From NCBI RefSeq assembly GCF_024704385.1, contig NZ_JAJDFX010000002.1, positions 558,001 through 622,000 on the forward strand: a stretch of 64,000 nt of DNA. Direction: 5' to 3'. The translations under genes and the position numbers were made by a program. This stretch comes from Cellulomonas sp. P24. Lineage in GTDB: Bacteria > Actinomycetota > Actinomycetes > Actinomycetales > Cellulomonadaceae. This document shows positions 60,119 through 64,000 of this stretch, piece by piece (positions within the stretch are counted from its first letter, which is position 1; each line of letters opens with the position of its first letter). The notes below the pieces were generated by a model. It did not search any database. It was given only the letters and a program-made list of their open reading frames with translations, and was not told where the DNA came from.

Positions 60119-62877
60119 GCGGTGAGCTCCGTGTTCAGTTCGTCGATGAGGCCGGCCGCTCGGGTGCCGAGGTCGCGGATGGCGCCGTCGACTCCGCCGC
60201 GTTCAGTGAAGGGTGCGGCGTCGAGGTCGTTGTCGCTGATCCCGGCAGAGGAGGCGATGACGTCGGCCATGTTGTCTAGCCACCATCGTTCGGTCGCTGT
60301 GTACGTCACCCCTGCCTGTGCCTGCTGGGCGAGCCACCCGGCGTAGCGAACATGCACCCGCTGGGCGTAGGGGATGAGCGTGTCGTCCGCCCCAAGGGTG
60401 AACCGCAGGAGGGAGACCATGTCGGTGAGGCGGGCGTGGTCGTTGTGGGTGACGCGTCCGGCTTCGACGGTCTCGTAGGCGGCCCAGACGGTGTCGATGG
60501 TCCAGTTGTGGGGTGGGCGGGCGATGCGGTCGGCGAGTTCCTTGAGGGAGGCGAACGGCACGCGTCGGGCCTTGGCTTCTCCGAGGATCTGGATGGCGGT
60601 GATCTCGTCGCGGTGCTCGTCGAGGTAGGCGCGCCAGGACTCGACGATGCCTCGTGCGCGCTGGGGGTCGATGACCCCGTGGGCGTCGAGGAGGGTGTCG
60701 ACGGTGACCTCGTCGAGGACGCGGTCGTGGGACTGGCGCAGTTCGAGGATGCGGGCGCGCAGTTCGGGGTTGCCGGCCATGGGTTCGACGGCGCGTTCGA
60801 CAAGCTCGGCTATGACGGCGGCGGGTTCGGTGCCTGGGGAGGCAGCGATGGCGTCGGCCTGGCGGTCGGGGTCGACGGCTTCGACCAGTCCGCGGATGAC
60901 GTCGCGCAGGTGCGCACCGGCGACCTGGTCGAGTTCGGCGCGCTCGTCGGGGGTGAGTTGGAGTTCCAGGGCGGAGAGCCGGGAGGCGAGGGTGGCGGTC
61001 TCGGCTTCGGTGATGGTCAGGGTGGCGACCTTGTCGAGGAGCTTCTTCAGGGAGATGCCCTTGTCGCGGTTCAGGGGTGGTTCGACGAAATCGTGCTCGG
61101 TGACGCCGACGGCGTCGACGATGACGAACCGGGTCTTGGTCTGCGCGTCGGGGGTGACGGCTTGGAAGTCGGCTGCGGGGATGGTGCGTGCGCCGCGGCC
61201 CTTCATCTGCTCGAAGTACTGCGCTGAGCGCACGTCACGCATGAAGAACACGCACTCCAACGGTTTCACGTCGGTGCCGGTGGCGATCATGTCAACGGTC
61301 ACCGCGACACGCATGGACGCCGAGGTGCGGAAGGACTGCAGGTGACCCTTGGGGTCCCTGGCGGCGTAGGTGATCTTCGCGGCGAAGTCGTTGCCCTTGC
61401 CGAAGACCTCGCGCACGGTGGTCACGACCTGTTCGGCGTGGGCGTCGTCCTTGCAGAAGATCAGCGTCTTCGGGACGGCGGTGCGGCCGGGGAAGATCTC
61501 GCCCATCCGGTCCCGATAGGTCTCCAGGACCAACCGGATCTGGGACATGGACGTCACCGCGCGGTCCAGCTGCGGGGCGGTGTACTCCAGGTCTTCGTCG
61601 AGTTCCTCGTAGCGCTGGACCCGGGTGCGGCGGTCGACCTTCGGCACGACGGTGCCGGCCTCGATTCGCCCGCCCTGCTCGGTGGTCTGGGTGCGGATGC
61701 GGTAGATGTCGAAGTCGACGTTGACGCCGTCGGCCACCGATTGGGGGTAGGTGTACTCCGAGACGAGGTTCTGCTGGAAGAACCCGAAGGTCTGCTTGCC
61801 CGGTGTGGCGGTCAACCCGACGATGTGGGCGTCGAAATACTCCAGCACCCCGCGCCAAACCCCGTAGATGGACCGGTGGGCCTCGTCGACGATGATCAGG
61901 TCGAACGTCTCGGGCGGCAGGTCGGAGCTGTAGGAGACCTCGACGGAAGCCTCGGGCACGTAGTCGTCCAGGTTCGGGTCATCCTCGCCGGGCACCTCGC
62001 GCCCGGTCAGTGCCCGGTGGACGCGCTGAATGGTGGAGATCACGACGTTGGAGCTCTCCAACATCCCGGCTGAGGAGAGCTTGTCGACGGCGTAGAGCTC
62101 GGTGAAACGGCGACCGTCGTCGGGGGTGCGGTAGTTGCCGAACTCCGCGAGGGTCTGGTCGGCGAGGTTGTTGCGGTCCACCAAGAACAGGACCCTGCGG
62201 AACCCGCCGTGCTTGAGCAGCCGGTAGGACTGCGTCACCGCGGCATACGTCTTGCCGGCGCCGGTGGCCATCTGGATCAAGGACCGGGAGAAGTGCTGCT
62301 CGGCCAGGGCACGTTCGACGCCCATGACGGCATCGATCTGCGCGGGGCGCAGCGGCGCGGTGTCCAGCGACGGCAGGGTGCGGACCTTGGCGCGCCATGT
62401 CGGGTGCTCGGGGTCGGTCTCGGCGTCACGCAGCGCCCGTGCGAGCGTGGCGGGCTTGGGGAAGGAGAAGATGCGCCTGGCCCTGGGATCAGGGTCGTAG
62501 CCGTTGGTGAAGTGGGTCTCGGTGCCTGAGGCCTCGAACACGAACGGCAGGCGCCCGGCAACGGTGGTGGCCTTGACCCGGTGGGTCTCGGGCAGTCCGG
62601 TGGCGTACATCGCTGACTGCCACTCCACACCCGACAGGGTGGTGCCCTGGGGTTTGGCCTCGATGACACCGACGACGCGCCGCTCGACGTAGAGCAGGTA
62701 GTCCACGCGCCCGTGCCCGGGGGCCATGACAACCTCGCGAACCGCGATGCCGGTCCCGGCGAGCAGGTTCAGCTCGTGGCGGTCCTGGACGAGCCAACCT
62801 GCAGCGGTGAGCTGGGCGTCGATGAGGACCCGGGCACGTTGTTCCGCCTGCAGGCGAGACGCGTTTTCCACGGGCAC
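60115..62877 (-). CDS. hsdR: Type I restriction endonuclease subunit HsdR
   Basis: A 920-residue translocase-nuclease. The N-terminal nuclease has GRVDYLLYV and VIEAKPQG; the helicase has QMATGAGKTYAAVTQ (Walker A), DEAHRSIYG, TATPGKQTFG and YFEQMKGRGARTI (motif VI). The C-terminal part binds the HsdM/S core. GTG 62877 starts MPVENASRLQAEQRARV. It heads the operon hsdR-hsdS-mrr-hsdM. Confidence 0.94.
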   Translation of the reverse strand: MPVENASRLQAEQRARVLIDAQLTAAGWLVQDRHELNLLAGTGIAVREVVMAPGHGRVDYLLYVERRVVGVIEAKPQGTTLSGVEWQSAMYATGLPETHRVKATTVAGRLPFVFEASGTETHFTNGYDPDPRARRIFSFPKPATLARALRDAETDPEHPTWRAKVRTLPSLDTAPLRPAQIDAVMGVERALAEQHFSRSLIQMATGAGKTYAAVTQSYRLLKHGGFRRVLFLVDRNNLADQTLAEFGNYRTPDDGRRFTELYAVDKLSSAGMLESSNVVISTIQRVHRALTGREVPGEDDPNLDDYVPEASVEVSYSSDLPPETFDLIIVDEAHRSIYGVWRGVLEYFDAHIVGLTATPGKQTFGFFQQNLVSEYTYPQSVADGVNVDFDIYRIRTQTTEQGGRIEAGTVVPKVDRRTRVQRYEELDEDLEYTAPQLDRAVTSMSQIRLVLETYRDRMGEIFPGRTAVPKTLIFCKDDAHAEQVVTTVREVFGKGNDFAAKITYAARDPKGHLQSFRTSASMRVAVTVDMIATGTDVKPLECVFFMRDVRSAQYFEQMKGRGARTIPAADFQAVTPDAQTKTRFVIVDAVGVTEHDFVEPPLNRDKGISLKKLLDKVATLTITEAETATLASRLSALELQLTPDERAELDQVAGAHLRDVIRGLVEAVDPDRQADAIAASPGTEPAAVIAELVERAVEPMAGNPELRARILELRQSHDRVLDEVTVDTLLDAHGVIDPQRARGIVESWRAYLDEHRDEITAIQILGEAKARRVPFASLKELADRIARPPHNWTIDTVWAAYETVEAGRVTHNDHARLTDMVSLLRFTLGADDTLIPYAQRVHVRYAGWLAQQAQAGVTYTATERWWLDNMADVIASSAGISDNDLDAAPFTERGGVDGAIRDLGTRAAGLIDELNTELTA

Positions 62878-63070
62878 GCCCCCAAGGTAGTCGCCGCCTG
62901 CTGCTCAGGTGGCCATCGAGGTCATCGGCACGTTCGGGCGAGGTCTGTACGACGCGGCGGCGGACGCAGGTGTCGTGTCACCTCCTTGCTGCGTCCGGTG
63001 AGTTGGGGTGGCTGTCGCGCGTGCGGCGTTGTTGGCTCTGCAGTTGTCAAGGTGCATACAGATGAGGGGC
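62878..63070. other. Intergenic stretch upstream of hsdR
   Basis: No gene is seen. A TTGACA hexamer lies on the minus strand at 63050-63045 without a clear -10 at the right spacing. Confidence 0.4.
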
Positions 63071-64000
63071 CTAGAACGCTTCGACCGGGGTGACGTCCTG
63101 GGCGATCTCGCTGCGTATGTCGGCGAGCCGTGCGGTGGCATCCAGGTCACGTCCGGACTTCTCCGTGGCGGCCTCGGGGCCTTCGATGAACCAGGTGTGC
63201 CGGATGCGCCAGGCGCGGGGGCTGGCGGGGGAAACGTCGCCCTCGTTGATCTGCACGGCGTCCATGAACCGGGACATGATGCCGCTTACCGAGGCGGCAG
63301 CGGCAGCCGAGCCGGGCTTGTTGGTGCGCGGGCAGTAGGAGAGCGTGTCGCGCGGACGACGCGCAGGGTCCTGGGACATCCGCTCGGCCAGGATCGCGGT
63401 GTGGAACTCCTCCAGGGGAAGCAGGCGGGCGTTGAGGCCCTGGTGGTGGCCGGCGGCCTGCACGAGCGGGCACTCGGGGCTGTCATCGATGTCCGCGCCG
63501 GTGACTTGGGTGGTCTCCGTGGGTGTCAGGCCGGCGTCGCACAACGCAAACACCGTGGCGCCCTGGCTGGTGGACAAGTCCGCGATACGGATGGCGGCCA
63601 GGACGCGCAGCAGGGTGATCTCGTCGTCGGTCAGGGGCCGGTCACGGGACTGGGAGCGCTGCTTGAGTCTGGGGATGCACGCAAGGACGGGGCGGGTGTC
63701 GACCCCGACCATGGCCGCGGCAGCCAGGATGACGGTGATCGCGGTGTTGCGGTACAGGTGCAGCTGGTCGCGGACCGCCAGGGCGGGGTAGCCGGTCACG
63801 TTCTTCTGCCCTGTCAGGTGGGCCAGCACGGCGGGGAGCTTGGTGAGCAGGGCACCGGTATTGAGGATGCCCAGATCGGTGGCGGCCTGCGTGATCTCGT
63901 TCCAGGTCTGGACCAGGGTCGGGTGGTGATGGTCGAGGGTCACGGCGTGGGCGGCAGCGAAGACCTCGAACTCTCCGAGGAGCTCGCGCAGGGGAATGGC
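63071..64000 (-). CDS. Degenerate tyrosine-integrase-like protein (5' end outside window)
   Basis: The frame is open from the window end (64000) to TGA at 63071. The visible 309 residues resemble the catalytic domain of a phage integrase: RPLTDDEITLLRVLAAIR, GLTPTETTQVTGADIDDS, NARLLPLEEFHTAIL, and RAWRIRHTWF. The usual catalytic Arg of the first box is Thr, the His of HxxR is Ala, and I see no tyrosine near the C-terminus. It may be an inactive or divergent member. A GTG at 63943 is only an internal candidate start. Confidence 0.45.
   Translation of the reverse strand, partial: AIPLRELLGEFEVFAAAHAVTLDHHHPTLVQTWNEITQAATDLGILNTGALLTKLPAVLAHLTGQKNVTGYPALAVRDQLHLYRNTAITVILAAAAMVGVDTRPVLACIPRLKQRSQSRDRPLTDDEITLLRVLAAIRIADLSTSQGATVFALCDAGLTPTETTQVTGADIDDSPECPLVQAAGHHQGLNARLLPLEEFHTAILAERMSQDPARRPRDTLSYCPRTNKPGSAAAAASVSGIMSRFMDAVQINEGDVSPASPRAWRIRHTWFIEGPEAATEKSGRDLDATARLADIRSEIAQDVTPVEAF

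Noticed and set aside
62878-63070. Strong promoter for hsdR
   Set aside because: A TTGACA is present but no -10 at a fitting distance was found.

Overview
The window looks like chromosome of a high-GC actinomycete. The pointers are GC-rich codons, many GTG starts, a translational-type T-box before ileS, coenzyme F420 genes (cofC, cofD, cofE and two luciferase-like oxidoreductases), a mycothiol-type nitroreductase (Rv2466c family), paired clpP1/clpP2 and an amtB-PII-glnD operon with GlnR-like boxes. A Micrococcales member such as Cellulomonadaceae fits best by gene order, but the sequence alone does not prove the genus.

Layout. 1-12 kb (minus strand) holds housekeeping genes: rpsP (cut by the window edge), ffh, glnD-PII-amtB, ftsY, a small membrane protein, smc, ndk and a DUF4233-like gene. 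12-14.5 kb is a dihydroxyacetone kinase operon (dhaK-dhaL-dhaM) lying between folC and the DUF4233-ndk pair. 14.6-19.5 kb is folC-ileS with a T-box leader. 19.6-26.5 kb has a phosphoribosyltransferase, a MerR/TipA-type regulator with its own operator, and an aminotransferase-SDR-mmsA operon divergent from a MocR/GntR regulator. 26.5-30 kb is F420 biosynthesis with an Fgd-like enzyme. 30-37.4 kb has valS, an amino-acid ABC transporter and an acyl-CoA ligase. 37.4-43.6 kb has a Vms1/baeRF-like protein, chorismate mutase, clpX, clpP2, clpP1 and tig. 43.9-46.7 kb has tRNA-Pro, tRNA-Gly, a PPOX protein and cysK-cysE behind a poly-cysteine leader peptide. 46.7-55.6 kb is mixed: an LLM oxidoreductase, an alkyltransferase-like protein, a SpoIIE-type phosphatase, an Eis-like acetyltransferase, rpiB, an M13 peptidase, a secreted cysteine-rich protein, an Rv2466c-like protein and a PAP2 phosphatase whose stop codon lies inside tRNA-Arg. 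55.7-64 kb is accessory: a type I restriction-modification operon in the order hsdR-hsdS-mrr-hsdM-membrane protein, followed by a degenerate integrase-like gene running off the window.

Six genes between 7 and 26 kb (the small membrane protein, smc, the DUF4233 gene, dhaL, merR and mocR) are each split by one-base indels at or beside G or C runs. In every case one extra or missing G/C restores a family-typical protein. Since smc and unrelated genes are hit alike, I read these as assembly or base-calling errors rather than real pseudogenes.

The most informative non-coding finds are the poly-Cys uORF with mutually exclusive hairpins before cysK, the ileS T-box with an ATC specifier, a GlnR-like multi-box site before amtB, and a MerR operator in a long-spacer promoter. 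The restriction operon with an embedded Mrr-type nuclease is the best candidate for a less-described system.
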